DNA of 64,000 nucleotides, from NCBI RefSeq assembly GCF_027571385.1, contig NZ_CP085636.1, positions 1,736,001 through 1,800,000 of the forward strand, in the 5' to 3' direction. Below, piece by piece: positions 1-10,134 of the stretch (position 1 is its first letter; the number at the start of each line of letters is the position of its first letter). The position numbers and the translations under genes were made by a program. This DNA comes from Shewanella sp. MTB7. GTDB taxonomy: Bacteria > Pseudomonadota > Gammaproteobacteria > Enterobacterales > Shewanellaceae. The notes beneath the pieces were generated by a model. It had not been told where the DNA came from. It did no database searches and worked only from the letters and a program-made list of their open reading frames with translations.

Positions 1-924
1 ATCGGGATTGGCGTCTATAAATGATTTAACTAACTGTAGAGTGCTGGCAAAATCGTGCATTTCGGCCATGGCACAAGCGATGTCATTTTTGTGACCGCAC
101 CAATCTATTTGACTGGCTTCAACCATTAGTACAAATGGCGTCTCTTGAGCTGCGAGCAACTCAAGTGCGGTGTGAGTCATGGTGGTTAATCTTAAGGGAT
201 CTTTACTTCCTAAGGCGAAAGGTAAGCCTTTAGACGCAAATAAACCTAATGCAGGCAGCGACTCAATCGTGTTTAATTCATTAATATTATTGATGTACTG
301 ATAACCGAGTTGTGTGAACTCTTGGGTTAAGTCTCTATGCTCTCTGACAAAGTATTTAGTACCACCGCCTAACATTAAGTCTGCCATTGGTTGGCCGTTG
401 ATTACATTGCTCAGATAGCTGTCGGCTATAGCGTCATAGTTTCGGCGACTTTCATTGTGAGCGAGAAAGCTGGCTGGCGTGGCATGGTTTATCTGGGACG
501 TGACCACGACTGCGGTTACCTTACCTTGTCCTTTAGCTATTTCGAACATCGTGGATAGAGGGTTGTGTAAGTGATCCACTGAGATGGCACCATTATAGGT
601 TTTATGGCTGGTGGCGAGTGCAGTAGCAGATGAAGCCGAATCGGTGACATAAGTGTCATCATCGGGGTATGTGCTGGACATACCGACAAGAAGTTGATCA
701 AAGATGGTCTTTTCCACGGTTTTGGTAGATGCGTCGTCGGCATAGTAGCGATATGCTGAGGTATAAGCAGGTCCCATACCATCTCCGATAAGATAGATAA
801 TATTTCGTGGTAATTGCTCGTTGCCAGTTAAATGGGGGGATGGAGTGCCTTGAGCGAATGCGGGTAGTGCTGTAAAACTGCTGCAAAAAGCTGAAACAAT
901 GAAAAGTTTGCTAAGGTGATGCAT
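1..924 (-). CDS. Alkaline phosphatase, secreted (3' part cut by window edge)
   Basis: Read on the minus strand from an ATG at 924, the frame stays open to the window edge, giving 308 codons of the N-terminal part. Residues 1-24 form a signal peptide ending AFA, so the enzyme should act in the periplasm or outside the cell. Residues 44-51 (YLIGDGMG) hold the first metal-binding Asp (D48), and the D-S-A motif at 95-97 puts the phosphoserine nucleophile at S96, as in PhoA-type phosphatases. The family hydrolyses phosphate monoesters using two Zn and one Mg ion. The C-terminal metal ligands lie outside the window, so completeness cannot be judged. Confidence 0.9.
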   Translation of the reverse strand, partial: MHHLSKLFIVSAFCSSFTALPAFAQGTPSPHLTGNEQLPRNIIYLIGDGMGPAYTSAYRYYADDASTKTVEKTIFDQLLVGMSSTYPDDDTYVTDSASSATALATSHKTYNGAISVDHLHNPLSTMFEIAKGQGKVTAVVVTSQINHATPASFLAHNESRRNYDAIADSYLSNVINGQPMADLMLGGGTKYFVREHRDLTQEFTQLGYQYINNINELNTIESLPALGLFASKGLPFALGSKDPLRLTTMTHTALELLAAQETPFVLMVEASQIDWCGHKNDIACAMAEMHDFASTLQLVKSFIDANPD

Positions 925-1073
925 AGGTATATTTTCCCAGAAATGGCCCTTGAAATAACTGAGCCAATAATTAACGTCGCACTGAATTCAGCTCCACCGC
1001 TCAGAAGCATTTAATAGATTACAGAGCGATGAGCTGGTTAGTGGAATGGGACTCAAGTCCCTATTATTTTGTG

Positions 1074-3554
1074 TTAAGTGTTGTTGCCATGAGTTAGTTT
1101 GGGTTGTTTAAGGTGCAACTTAAGCCAGTTTTCCTGCTCCCAAAGCATGTGCAGAATCGACTCTTTTGCTTTATAGCTGTGGCTCTCAAAAGGGAAGGTG
1201 ACGAGTCTGGCTTGTCCCCCTAGACCCCGGATAGCTTTATACAAACGGGCAGATTGCATTGGATAGGTCCCTGAGTTTGCATCCATTTCTCCGTGCATTA
1301 ATAACAGGGGCTCATCGATTTTATCAGCGTGGGTAAAGGGAGAGATCTGTTGATATAAGCTTGGTGCTTCCCAAAAATTACGTTTCTCATGTTGAAAGCC
1401 GAAAGGCGTTAAGGTGCGGTTATAAGCGCCACTTCTTGCAATACCTGCAGCAAAAAGATCGGAATGTGCTAAGAGGTTTGCCACCATAAATGCACCATAG
1501 GAGTGACCACCAATAGCAATACGCTCTCTATCAGCAATACCCATGTCGACTAGGGTATCGATGGCAGCGGTGGCATTGTTGATCAACTGAGTTCTGAAGC
1601 TGTCATTTGGCTTATCTTTACCTTCGCCTATGATAGGCATGGCAACTCTATCGAATATGGCAAAACCGTTGGCAATAAAAGGGATGGGTCCCTTAGCGCT
1701 GATCTGAGTGTACTGATTCACAGAGTAATTAACCTGGCTCGCAACTTCGGCATTTTTGTATTCGCGAGGATAGGCCCACATAAGCACAGGAAGTGGACCC
1801 TCTTCTTTGTTGTAACCCGATGGTAGATAAAGGATCCCTGAAAGCGGCAGTCCATCATTGCGTTTATAAGTAATAAGCTGCCTGCTCATTCCCTTGAAAG
1901 CACTGAGTGGGCCTTGTTTTTGGTACAAGATCTTCTCTTTGCCTGATTCAACATTTAATAGCACTAAATGTGACGGGCTGTCATTGGATTGTCGATTAAT
2001 GACCAAGGTCAAGGGCTTGAGGTTTACGACATACCTAACCGTTTCAAGCTGTTTTTGCGATGAACGCCACAGTGTATGGGCGCTCTGCTTGTCTGTTTTA
2101 TTATCGCCTTGTGGTAAGGTTAATGATTTTAGAAATGGTTGATATCCTTCAGGGGATGCACCTAGTCCGTAATGAACTAAGGTGTTGTCTTCTAAGTGGA
2201 ATACTCGACCTAACAAATGGCCATCTTGAGTTAATGGTTTACGATAGAGCTTGCCGGGATCCTTGTAAGTATCACGACTCGCTTTTTGATACCAAAGGGA
2301 TAATGGATCACCTACTTGTGTTTGTGTATCCAGAAAGCTCACTCGTATCTGTTTTTTATCTGAGTTGCGCTCGGTGATAAGGGCTTTGTTCTGCTCGCCC
2401 CATGAGATCTTACTGATCCTCCATGGCGTCTTGACCAGCATCTTAGCTGCTAAGTTGAATGGGGCATCAAGTTGCAGTAACTGATCTCTGTGTGAAACTT
2501 CAGTTCTGCTGTCACCCTTATCCAGTGCTTTTACATAGGCTAAAGTACTGGGTTTATCACTACGCCAATGCACCATTCGTGGGCCTTTTTTGACAGAGTC
2601 GCTACCCGGTGGTCGATATTCACCACTTTCCAGATGGGCAAGAGTGCTCAGCTTGCTGCCAGAGGTGTGGAAAACCTCTATCGTTTGCGCGAAATCATAG
2701 TATTTGACCATATGAGAAAATGGCGCTGAGATACGCTTAACCAAGAGGTATCGATCATCGGGTGAGAGGCTATAGCTGCTATTTATTGCTGGTTGGCCAA
2801 TATTGGTGAGGTTGCCATCAAGGAAGATAATGCTCAATTGGCTGGTGGTTAATGCACTGAATTCTGCCTCATCTTGGGCATTTTTCAATAGGTCCTGATA
2901 GGTCCTTCTTGGTGCTTTCTTGCCTAAGGTTTCACTGATATTAGGGCTAATGCTTTCGGTTTGTACATCGACATGATCCCCAACGATTACTAGGTTAGTG
3001 ACCACTCCCATACTGCTGTTTAGCCAATGATAGCTAAGTCCAAGACTGGCATTGAGTCGAGTAGGGTTGAGCCTCGTTGTGAGCTTAGTTGCTATTTCAT
3101 AGAGGTAGAGATCGGCGCCAGATTCAGATAATCCAATGAAACTTAAAAAGCGACTGTTAGGGGAGAATTGAACGTTAGTCAGCTCAAGATTCTGAGGAAG
3201 TGTGATCTCTTCAGGTTTAGCACTTAAATTCGTTGAGTTTACGCTAATCAGCTCGATACTGAGGTAGCGGGATTTAATCCGGCTAGGAATGAGTTGCTTC
3301 GGAGATAGCCTTAGCCCTGCAAGTTTTCGTTCGGCTTTTGCTAGTGTTTGAATTGATTGATGTGTTCTGGGAGTGAGTACCGCTAGCCACTGACCATCAT
3401 TAGATAAGCGAGTGCTCACTTTTTTTGTCTGCTCTACTACGTCCTGTAATGGTTTTGTGGGTAACTGGTATTCACTACTCAATGGCGTTTTACTGAATAA
3501 GAGCAGGAAAATAAAGGTAATGAGTGTGTACCTTGAGAAGGTGGGATGGAACAT
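1074..3554 (-). CDS. S9 family (S9D, glutamyl-peptidase-like) serine peptidase, exported
   Basis: An 826-residue protein with a hydrophobic N-terminal segment (about residues 10-27) that looks like a signal peptide or anchor. The middle is a degenerate beta-propeller region. The C-terminal third is an alpha/beta-hydrolase fold with a catalytic triad that can be placed: S685 in GGHSYGAF, D758 in HGEMDAN and H792 in FESHSYK. The R-S-G-A-Y-N-R-T-L-T-P-F-G-F stretch just after the nucleophile is typical of the S9D group of the prolyl oligopeptidase family, related to chloroplast glutamyl endopeptidase. It is divergent from a membrane regulator (start 3896), which may control it. Family assignment is firm; the substrate is not known. 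Confidence 0.88.
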   Translation of the reverse strand: MFHPTFSRYTLITFIFLLLFSKTPLSSEYQLPTKPLQDVVEQTKKVSTRLSNDGQWLAVLTPRTHQSIQTLAKAERKLAGLRLSPKQLIPSRIKSRYLSIELISVNSTNLSAKPEEITLPQNLELTNVQFSPNSRFLSFIGLSESGADLYLYEIATKLTTRLNPTRLNASLGLSYHWLNSSMGVVTNLVIVGDHVDVQTESISPNISETLGKKAPRRTYQDLLKNAQDEAEFSALTTSQLSIIFLDGNLTNIGQPAINSSYSLSPDDRYLLVKRISAPFSHMVKYYDFAQTIEVFHTSGSKLSTLAHLESGEYRPPGSDSVKKGPRMVHWRSDKPSTLAYVKALDKGDSRTEVSHRDQLLQLDAPFNLAAKMLVKTPWRISKISWGEQNKALITERNSDKKQIRVSFLDTQTQVGDPLSLWYQKASRDTYKDPGKLYRKPLTQDGHLLGRVFHLEDNTLVHYGLGASPEGYQPFLKSLTLPQGDNKTDKQSAHTLWRSSQKQLETVRYVVNLKPLTLVINRQSNDSPSHLVLLNVESGKEKILYQKQGPLSAFKGMSRQLITYKRNDGLPLSGILYLPSGYNKEEGPLPVLMWAYPREYKNAEVASQVNYSVNQYTQISAKGPIPFIANGFAIFDRVAMPIIGEGKDKPNDSFRTQLINNATAAIDTLVDMGIADRERIAIGGHSYGAFMVANLLAHSDLFAAGIARSGAYNRTLTPFGFQHEKRNFWEAPSLYQQISPFTHADKIDEPLLLMHGEMDANSGTYPMQSARLYKAIRGLGGQARLVTFPFESHSYKAKESILHMLWEQENWLKLHLKQPKLTHGNNT

Positions 3555-3895
3555 TCTTATCTCCTGAAACTAGGGAAAACAGATAAATGGACGTTAGCCG
3601 TTGATTAGGGCGCAGCTTTTATTTTTTTAGATGAATATCGTTGGATTCTTTTCTAAATTAGTTCTCGTTGCTAACTGGTTATACTTGTAGTTAATTTGAT
3701 GGATGACGGCAATCGGTAGCGGGTCGTTTATTTGTTGTTTCTATATCTATTTAACATCTATGACTTTATTAATCATGCGCTTATATTTCATTTGCAGCAT
3801 TAAAACTGACTTGTATCTGTGTTGAATAGATGTAAAATCTAACGTCTGTACTTGAGCCATAATAAAAATTAATTCAAGACAAGATAGGGAGCAGG
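3555..3895. other. Divergent intergenic region, peptidase / CadC-like regulator
   Basis: 341 bp between two divergent starts, AT-rich, with no ORF of note. It must hold both promoters. A Shine-Dalgarno-like AGGGAGCAGG lies directly before the ATG at 3896. I see no clear long palindrome here. Confidence 0.5.
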
Positions 3896-6046
3896 ATGAT
3901 AGAGATAAAAAAAGAGGCTGTTTTTAAACTCGGAAATTGTGAGGTAAACCCAAACGATAATAGCCTTAATTTCTCTGTACCAGGAGGCGAGGAGGTTGAG
4001 CTAAGCAAAGTTTCAGTTCAACCTAAGTTTATTGAATTGCTAAGTTATTTAGCACGTCAATATCCTAGAGTAGTGCCCCGTGATGAGCTGATTGATAAGA
4101 TTTGGGAAGGGAACGTCTATGTGGGCACTAAAGCATTAACCAATGCCATCTGGCATCTGAGAAAACACCTTAACCCACTTCTTGAAGGCGAGCAGGCGAT
4201 TGAAACCGTGAGGAAAATGGGCTATCGGTTACTTATTTCGCCTGAGTTCAATGAGTCAGATCTCGTTGATGAGCCGGATCTATATCAACAGGAGCAAGCT
4301 AAGGTTCAGAATTTGACTCTGTATAATCGCAGGCTACTCATTGTTAGTTTGACATGTTTTACCATCTTTTGCCTAGTCAGTGTATTTCATCTCTATCAAG
4401 ATAGTATCCGTTATGCCCCGACGGAGTTACAGCGTCTGACGCTCTCTACTGGTGCTGAACTTTATCCAGCGGTATCACCGGATGGAAGATGGCTGGTTTA
4501 TAGCAGTCGTAGTAATAATAGGCACCCCAGTTTGTACCTTAAAGATTTGCTTAAACCGACCGAAACACCTAAACGGTTAACCTCTATAAAAACATCAGAG
4601 TATAGAGCGGTGTGGAGTCCTGACGGTGGCGCGCTCTATTATCCCTCCGAGCACCTAGATGAAGACAAATGTTATCTTACTGTATTGAATTTGGACAGTA
4701 ATGAAGCCTCTAAGCTTGGCTCTTGCTACAGCGATGGCGCAGCCATTGATATTTCACCGGACGGAAAAACTTTAGTTTATATATGGAACGAAGGTAATGG
4801 TCATCACTCCGGAATCTATCAACTTGATTTAACCAGCAAAGAAGCTGAGCCTATTCGGCTCTCTTGTGCTGAAAATTGCGGCTCAAAAGATCGTGATATG
4901 GCATTTAGCCCCGACGGCAAATGGATCGCCATCGCGAGGCGATTTGGAAATATCTCTGAAGATATCTTTATCCGTGACACCGATACTGGTGAAGAGAGGC
5001 GATTAACTTTTGGTTTAGAGGATATACGTGGCTTGAGTTGGCATCAAGATAATGAGCGTCTTATCTTTAGTACCGATAATTCCGGTGTCAGAAATGGCTA
5101 TATTGTTGGAATTGAAGATAGAGTTATCCATCCATTAGAGGTGGAGGGGATGAGTTATCCCCGTTCAATTCCCTTTAGTAACGAGCTTGTTTACTCTAAC
5201 TATATGCAGGATTATCAGATTGCTTCATTTGCGCTGGAGCAATCGATTCCGACTGCAACTTTCCCACTACTTCAAGTTGAATACAGTTACCGTAACCCTG
5301 ATTATTCCGAAGTGGCAAAGCGCATTGTATATGTGTCTAATGAGACCGGTTTTAATGAAATTTGGTCAAGCGACCCGGATGGTGAATCAAGGCAGCAACA
5401 TACTGATCTTAAACGCCGTGTTGCTTATCCTAGCTGGTCCCATGACGGCACTAAGGTGGCCTTTCTTGCCCCTGATGATAAGAATGAGGGCAATAAGATC
5501 CATGTGCTTGACATCAATACATCCAATATCAGCATATTAGCTACGCCTTACCTTGATCATAATCGCCCGAGTTGGGGCTGGAAAGATGAGATGGTATTGG
5601 CAAGAACGAAAGATGGGATCACTGAGTTTTACCTAGATAATCTCTTACCTAAGGTGATCAGTCCTATCAATATGCGCGTAGGTAAGATGATTGATGAAGA
5701 TAAGTTTGTGTTTACTCAAAGTGGCCGTAATGGCTTGTGGAGCTTATCATTATCACAACCTGAAGTGATTAGTGAGATCATTTCGGCTAAAGATTTCAAT
5801 GTAGACTATAACTGGGTGGCGACAGAGAAAGGTATATATTTCAAAAAAAGTCATAGCCGTTATCAATTGATTAACTTTTGGCGTTTTAATACCGAACAGG
5901 TTACCCCTATTCTTAAATTGCCTTCTCGTAGCATTCCACGCTTAGGTGCCATGACCTATATTCCAGACCGTAATAGCCTGTTGATTACGCTTTTTGAAAA
6001 CCATAAAAGGGATGTGATTAAGTTAAAACATAAATTACTACAATGA
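3896..6046 (+). CDS. CadC/ToxR-like membrane transcriptional regulator with TolB-like beta-propeller
   Basis: 716 residues. The N-terminal domain (about 10-115) is an OmpR/CadC-type winged helix, with the typical V-P-R-D-E-L-I-D-K-I-W and T-K-A-L-T-N-A-I-W-H-L-R-K segments. A single membrane helix follows at about 145-168. The remaining C-terminal part (about 180-710) carries repeated S-P-D-G-(K/R) PD40/TolB-like blades and should be periplasmic. This is the layout of one-component regulators that sense outside the membrane and bind DNA inside. It sits divergent from the S9D peptidase and may sense peptides or cell-envelope signals; that is inference. Its stop codon lies inside a 32-bp palindrome. 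Confidence 0.85.
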   Translation: MIEIKKEAVFKLGNCEVNPNDNSLNFSVPGGEEVELSKVSVQPKFIELLSYLARQYPRVVPRDELIDKIWEGNVYVGTKALTNAIWHLRKHLNPLLEGEQAIETVRKMGYRLLISPEFNESDLVDEPDLYQQEQAKVQNLTLYNRRLLIVSLTCFTIFCLVSVFHLYQDSIRYAPTELQRLTLSTGAELYPAVSPDGRWLVYSSRSNNRHPSLYLKDLLKPTETPKRLTSIKTSEYRAVWSPDGGALYYPSEHLDEDKCYLTVLNLDSNEASKLGSCYSDGAAIDISPDGKTLVYIWNEGNGHHSGIYQLDLTSKEAEPIRLSCAENCGSKDRDMAFSPDGKWIAIARRFGNISEDIFIRDTDTGEERRLTFGLEDIRGLSWHQDNERLIFSTDNSGVRNGYIVGIEDRVIHPLEVEGMSYPRSIPFSNELVYSNYMQDYQIASFALEQSIPTATFPLLQVEYSYRNPDYSEVAKRIVYVSNETGFNEIWSSDPDGESRQQHTDLKRRVAYPSWSHDGTKVAFLAPDDKNEGNKIHVLDINTSNISILATPYLDHNRPSWGWKDEMVLARTKDGITEFYLDNLLPKVISPINMRVGKMIDEDKFVFTQSGRNGLWSLSLSQPEVISEIISAKDFNVDYNWVATEKGIYFKKSHSRYQLINFWRFNTEQVTPILKLPSRSIPRLGAMTYIPDRNSLLITLFENHKRDVIKLKHKLLQ

Positions 6047-6072
6047 TGAGGGCGTTAACGCCCTCATCATTG
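6041..6072. terminator. 32-bp perfect palindrome between convergent genes
   Basis: A perfect inverted repeat centred on GTTAAC (6054-6059), with 16-bp arms from CAATGATGAGGGCGTT. It contains the TGA stop of the CadC-like gene (6044-6046) and ends just before the stop of anmK. Its position between converging genes suggests a bidirectional terminator, although the T-runs after the stem are weak on both strands. Confidence 0.6.
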
Positions 6073-6075
6073 GTA

Positions 6076-7185
6076 TTAGATTGCTGGGAAGAAAGAGCCT
6101 AGTACCGCTTCTCGGGACGCGCCTGTAACGGCCGGTAAGTTGCCCGAGAGCCCCCTATGATGCCTCATAGCAAGCCAAGCAAAAGCAATCCCCTCAACCC
6201 ATTGGGGATTCATGCCGAGCACTGCCGTTGAACTGAGTTGATAACTTGGTAGCAAGGTCTTAAGCCGTGACATCATTTCAATATTAAATGCCCCACCACC
6301 ACACACAAATAGCTCACCATCATCGGAGAGCGTTAGCACCTCCTTGGCTATGCTGTGACAAGTTACATCGAGTAAGGTGGATTGAATATCAGCTTCACTA
6401 AGGTGGGCAAATGCCGCAGTTTGCTGCGCTAACCAAGCATGATTAAATAATTCTCGACCGGTGCTTTTAGGAAAAACCATGGAGAAGTAAGAGTGAGAAA
6501 GCAGCTGGGTAAGTAGCTTATCATCGGTAACGCCACTGGCAGCCCAAGCGCCATCTTTGTCGTAATGTTCATTCTTTACTTGCTGGATCCAAGCATCGAT
6601 AAGTGTATTTCCCGGACCCGTGTCAAATCCCAATACCGGTTGCCCATCACCAGGAAGATAGGTCAGATTGGCGATACCGCCAATATTAACAATGATGCGG
6701 TTGGTCCCAGGTTTGGAAAACATCTGCTGATGAAATGCTGGGACTAGAGGAGCACCTTGTCCACCGAGTGCAATGTCTTTGCGCCTAAAGTCAGCGATAA
6801 CATCAATGCCTGTTTCGACGGCGATGGTATTAGGATCACCAATCTGCAGAGTGAAACCCATATCCAGATTCGGCATATGTCTGACGGTTTGCCCATGACT
6901 GCCAATGGCAATGATTTCCTCTTTACTAATGTTGGCTTTTTCTAGCAATGCATTTACGGCAGAGGCAAACAGTTGCCCAATACTACGATCGAGTTGCCCT
7001 AAACGCGTGATCTCATCGCTTCCTGGTAGACAAAGGCGTTGCAGCCCATTTAAGGTATGTTTTGGTATGTCCTGACTGTGTCTTTCTATCAGTGTGGCTT
7101 GTTCTTGGCTGAAGTCGACCAGTACCGCGTCGACGCCATCCATGCTAGTGCCGGACATTAAGCCGATAAAATAACGTTTTTTCAT
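6076..7185 (-). CDS. anmK: Anhydro-N-acetylmuramic acid kinase
   Basis: 369 residues, the usual AnmK length. The N-terminus [17 protein letters not shown] carries the ATP-binding S-G-T-S-M-D-G motif (residues 11-17), and further ASKHA-fold glycine motifs occur at about 125 ([10 protein letters not shown]) and 165 (NIGGIANLT). The enzyme phosphorylates 1,6-anhydroMurNAc released in peptidoglycan turnover, giving MurNAc-6-phosphate for recycling in the cytoplasm. It lies next to the murein endopeptidase gene mepM, on the same strand with a 94-bp gap, which fits a shared cell-wall theme; co-transcription is plausible but not shown. Confidence 0.96.
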   Translation of the reverse strand: MKKRYFIGLMSGTSMDGVDAVLVDFSQEQATLIERHSQDIPKHTLNGLQRLCLPGSDEITRLGQLDRSIGQLFASAVNALLEKANISKEEIIAIGSHGQTVRHMPNLDMGFTLQIGDPNTIAVETGIDVIADFRRKDIALGGQGAPLVPAFHQQMFSKPGTNRIIVNIGGIANLTYLPGDGQPVLGFDTGPGNTLIDAWIQQVKNEHYDKDGAWAASGVTDDKLLTQLLSHSYFSMVFPKSTGRELFNHAWLAQQTAAFAHLSEADIQSTLLDVTCHSIAKEVLTLSDDGELFVCGGGAFNIEMMSRLKTLLPSYQLSSTAVLGMNPQWVEGIAFAWLAMRHHRGLSGNLPAVTGASREAVLGSFFPAI

Positions 7186-7279
7186 CTTGTATTAATCACT
7201 CTTTCTCGAACTAATCAAGGGCTCGATCTTGTGTCATGAGAGTCAATAAAGTTTCAGTTAATCATCAAGATTAACAACT

Positions 7280-8701
7280 TTACTGGGAGGCAAGTTGCAC
7301 TTGCTTATTTTGTTGAAGCTTAGTCATTATCTGCTCGCTAAGGGCTAAGAATGTCGACTTTTCTGTACTGGCAATAGGCAAAGATTGTGGCAACTTTACG
7401 GTTCGTGGGTTTCTATGGCTACCATTAACGATAAATTCATAGTGAAGATGAGCCCCTGTTACTCGACCAGTTGCGCCTAACGTGCCGATGATCTGTCCCT
7501 GTTTAACACTTTCCCCCTGTTTGACTTTTCGTTTCTTAAGGTGCAAGTATTTAGTGGTGTATGTGTCATTGTGTTTAATAAATACATAGTTGCCATTGTA
7601 CTGGTTATAGGCTGATTTGATGACACGGCCTTTACCAGCAGATTTTATTGGTGTCCCCACAGCTGCAACATAGTCAACGCCACGATGAGCGCGCACTTGG
7701 CCTGTTACTGGATGCAAGCGCTTAGGGTTAAAGCTTGAGCTGACATATTTAAAATCGACAGGTGAACGTAAGAAGGCTTTACGCATGCTGCGACCCTCTG
7801 CGGAATAGTAGTTACCATCGGTATAACGCACTGCAGTGTAGCGGTCACCTTGGTTGAAAAATTCAGCGGCGAGAATGTGACCGTTACGCAGGAACTCACC
7901 GTCGGCAAACTCCTCTTCGAAGATGATGGAGAAATTATCATCTTTTCTGAGATCTAAGGCAAAGTCGATATCCCAGCCGAAAATAGTGGCGAGCTGCATG
8001 ATTTGATTTGGGGTTAAGCCTGCACTGACTCCTGCATTCCAGAAGTTACTATTGATCGTCGCACTAGTGAATTTTGAACGAGTTTCTATCTGCTTATTAA
8101 CAATATTTTCTTCGTAGCCATGATTATCTTTGCTGATGACCAAGGTTGAAACCGGGTCTAAATGGAACTTAAGCTTAGTAAATTCGCCTTTAGTATTCTT
8201 CGCTATCATGATCTCCTGACCGGGCATGATTTTAAGTAGATGTTTCTTAGCTTTAGGCAATAAGGTGATCTCATAAACATCACGAGCACTTAGATCTGCA
8301 CGGTTAAACAGGGCAGCTAAGGTATCGCCACTTTTTACTTTGAATGTTTCTGTATGATCTCTCTCATCTTGTTCGGCTTTAAGTGCTGCCATTGAGCTTT
8401 CGGACATGGCGACTGTTGCTTCGTTGAGATCTTTTGGGTTTAAATTGTTTGAACGGGGTGGTGTTGGTGTGCGAAAAGCGAGTGGTACTTTTAGCTGCTC
8501 TTGGTTGTTTATCTTGTTAGCTGATGCGTCGTTTGTTTGGCGAAGCTCAATACGGCCTGAAAGTGCATTATTGGTGTTTTTAGAGGCTTGGACATCATCG
8601 GCAGGTAACACTAAGATGATTAAGGTCGCACAAACTAATACAGCGAGCAGTATTTGGTGCTTTTTAGGCAGCAATTGTAATAACGTTATAACCTTTCCCA
8701 T
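7280..8701 (-). CDS. mepM: Peptidoglycan DD-endopeptidase, M23 family (MepM/YebA type)
   Basis: 473 residues. A membrane anchor or signal lies at about 17-34. An OapA/LysM-like region follows (about 115-165, K-S-G-D-T-L-A-A-L-F). The C-terminal M23 domain (about 335-440) shows the zinc motifs H-R-G-V-D and the H-x-H of GAHLHYEF. MepM cleaves D-Ala-mDAP crosslinks so that new murein can be inserted. The gene is divergent from tyrS with a short intergenic region, a frequent arrangement in gammaproteobacteria. The fold and family are secure. Confidence 0.93.
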   Translation of the reverse strand: MGKVITLLQLLPKKHQILLAVLVCATLIILVLPADDVQASKNTNNALSGRIELRQTNDASANKINNQEQLKVPLAFRTPTPPRSNNLNPKDLNEATVAMSESSMAALKAEQDERDHTETFKVKSGDTLAALFNRADLSARDVYEITLLPKAKKHLLKIMPGQEIMIAKNTKGEFTKLKFHLDPVSTLVISKDNHGYEENIVNKQIETRSKFTSATINSNFWNAGVSAGLTPNQIMQLATIFGWDIDFALDLRKDDNFSIIFEEEFADGEFLRNGHILAAEFFNQGDRYTAVRYTDGNYYSAEGRSMRKAFLRSPVDFKYVSSSFNPKRLHPVTGQVRAHRGVDYVAAVGTPIKSAGKGRVIKSAYNQYNGNYVFIKHNDTYTTKYLHLKKRKVKQGESVKQGQIIGTLGATGRVTGAHLHYEFIVNGSHRNPRTVKLPQSLPIASTEKSTFLALSEQIMTKLQQNKQVQLASQ

Positions 8702-8839
8702 CGAACCCTTTCCATTGAGCTAAGTAGCAATTTGATATTTATCGCGATCCCTTAAGTGTACACGCTTTCAATTGTGCTGGCTAACAAGTAACATGGCTCT
8801 CTTTATTTGATTAATAGGCTCTTTGGAGTAGCTGGCGAG

Positions 8840-10036
8840 ATGGCGGATTTAGACCAAGCATTAGCAGAAATTAAACGTGGTACCGATGAGATTTTACTCG
8901 AAGCGGATCTGCTGGAAAAGTTGAAAGAGGGGCGTCCTTTACGTATTAAGCTTGGAGCTGATCCTACCGCTCCTGATATTCATTTAGGTCATACGGTTAT
9001 CTTGAACAAGATGCGTACCTTTCAGGAGCTCGGTCATGAAGTTATCTTCCTTATCGGTGACTTCACTGGCATGGTTGGCGATCCAAGCGGTAAGAACAAC
9101 ACTCGTCCTCCGTTAACCCGTGAACAAGTGCTGGCAAATGCTGAAACGTATAAACAGCAAGTTTATAAGATTCTAGATCCAGCAAAGACACGCATTGTAT
9201 TTAATTCCACCTGGCTAGAGCCATTAGGCGCTGCAGGCATGATCCGTCTAGCATCACAGCAGACCGTTGCGCGTATGATGGAGCGTGATGACTTTAAGAA
9301 ACGTTATGGTTCTGGTCAGTCAATTGCTATCCATGAGTTTATGTACCCACTGCTGCAAGGTTACGACTCTGTTGCGCTAGAAGCCGATGTTGAGCTGGGT
9401 GGAACGGATCAGAAATTTAACTTGTTGATGGGACGTGAATTGCAAAAGTCTGCTGGCCAGAAGCCGCAAACCGTGATCATGATGCCTTTGTTAGAGGGAC
9501 TCGATGGCGTCAAGAAGATGTCTAAGTCGGCGCATAACTATATCGGTGTGAGTGAGCCAGCTGGTGAGATGTTCGGCAAAATCATGTCAATTTCTGATGA
9601 TCTGATGTGGCGTTACCTTGAGCTTCTCTCTTTCCGCCCATTAAGCGAAATTGAGCAGTTTAAACTTGATGTTGAGCAGGGCACTAACCCACGTGATATC
9701 AAGATAGCCCTAGCAAAAGAGATTATTGCGCGTTTTCATGATGAAGATGCAGCACAAGCGGCTCATCAAGAGTTTATCAACCGTTTTCAGAAGGGCGCGC
9801 TTCCGGATGATATCGAAGAGATTGAAATCGTTGCCGGTGAAGGTATTGCCATTGCTAATTTATTAAAAGAAGCTGGTTTGGTGAGTTCTACTTCAGACGG
9901 CATGCGTATGATTAAGCAAGGTGCGGCTAAAATTGATGGTGCTAAGATTGAAGATACACGTCTTCAGCTAAGTGCTGGCATGACGGGTGTATTCCAAGTT
10001 GGTAAGCGCAAGTTCGCTAAAATTACTTTAGTTTAA
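8840..10036 (+). CDS. tyrS: Tyrosyl-tRNA synthetase
   Basis: I place the start at the ATG at 8840 (M-A-D-L-D-Q-A-L), which gives 398 residues and matches the family N-terminus. An in-frame ATG at 8807 would add 11 unsupported residues. Class I synthetase signatures are present: H-L-G-H (the HIGH motif) near residue 50 and K-M-S-K-S near 232. A C-terminal S4 RNA-binding domain covers about 335-398. The enzyme charges tRNA-Tyr in the cytoplasm. It is followed by a strong intrinsic terminator. Confidence 0.97.
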   Translation: MADLDQALAEIKRGTDEILLEADLLEKLKEGRPLRIKLGADPTAPDIHLGHTVILNKMRTFQELGHEVIFLIGDFTGMVGDPSGKNNTRPPLTREQVLANAETYKQQVYKILDPAKTRIVFNSTWLEPLGAAGMIRLASQQTVARMMERDDFKKRYGSGQSIAIHEFMYPLLQGYDSVALEADVELGGTDQKFNLLMGRELQKSAGQKPQTVIMMPLLEGLDGVKKMSKSAHNYIGVSEPAGEMFGKIMSISDDLMWRYLELLSFRPLSEIEQFKLDVEQGTNPRDIKIALAKEIIARFHDEDAAQAAHQEFINRFQKGALPDDIEEIEIVAGEGIAIANLLKEAGLVSSTSDGMRMIKQGAAKIDGAKIEDTRLQLSAGMTGVFQVGKRKFAKITLV

Positions 10037-10054
10037 TAACCTTAAACTAAAGAT

Positions 10055-10097
10055 AAACGGCCTCTAGTCTTGCGATTAGAATTAGAGGCCGTTTTTT
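10055..10097 (+). terminator. Intrinsic terminator after tyrS
   Basis: A 12-bp perfect stem (AAACGGCCTCTA paired with TAGAGGCCGTTT) closed by a 16-nt loop and followed by a T-run. It lies 19 bp after the tyrS stop codon. Confidence 0.9.
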
Positions 10098-10134
10098 TAG
10101 CTGTTTTCTAGGCTTAGAATATGGATTTACGCAG

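Noticed and set aside
537..1010. Several short frames antisense to or upstream of the phosphatase
   Set aside because: They are shadows of the alkaline phosphatase gene or lie in its leader and have no coding features.
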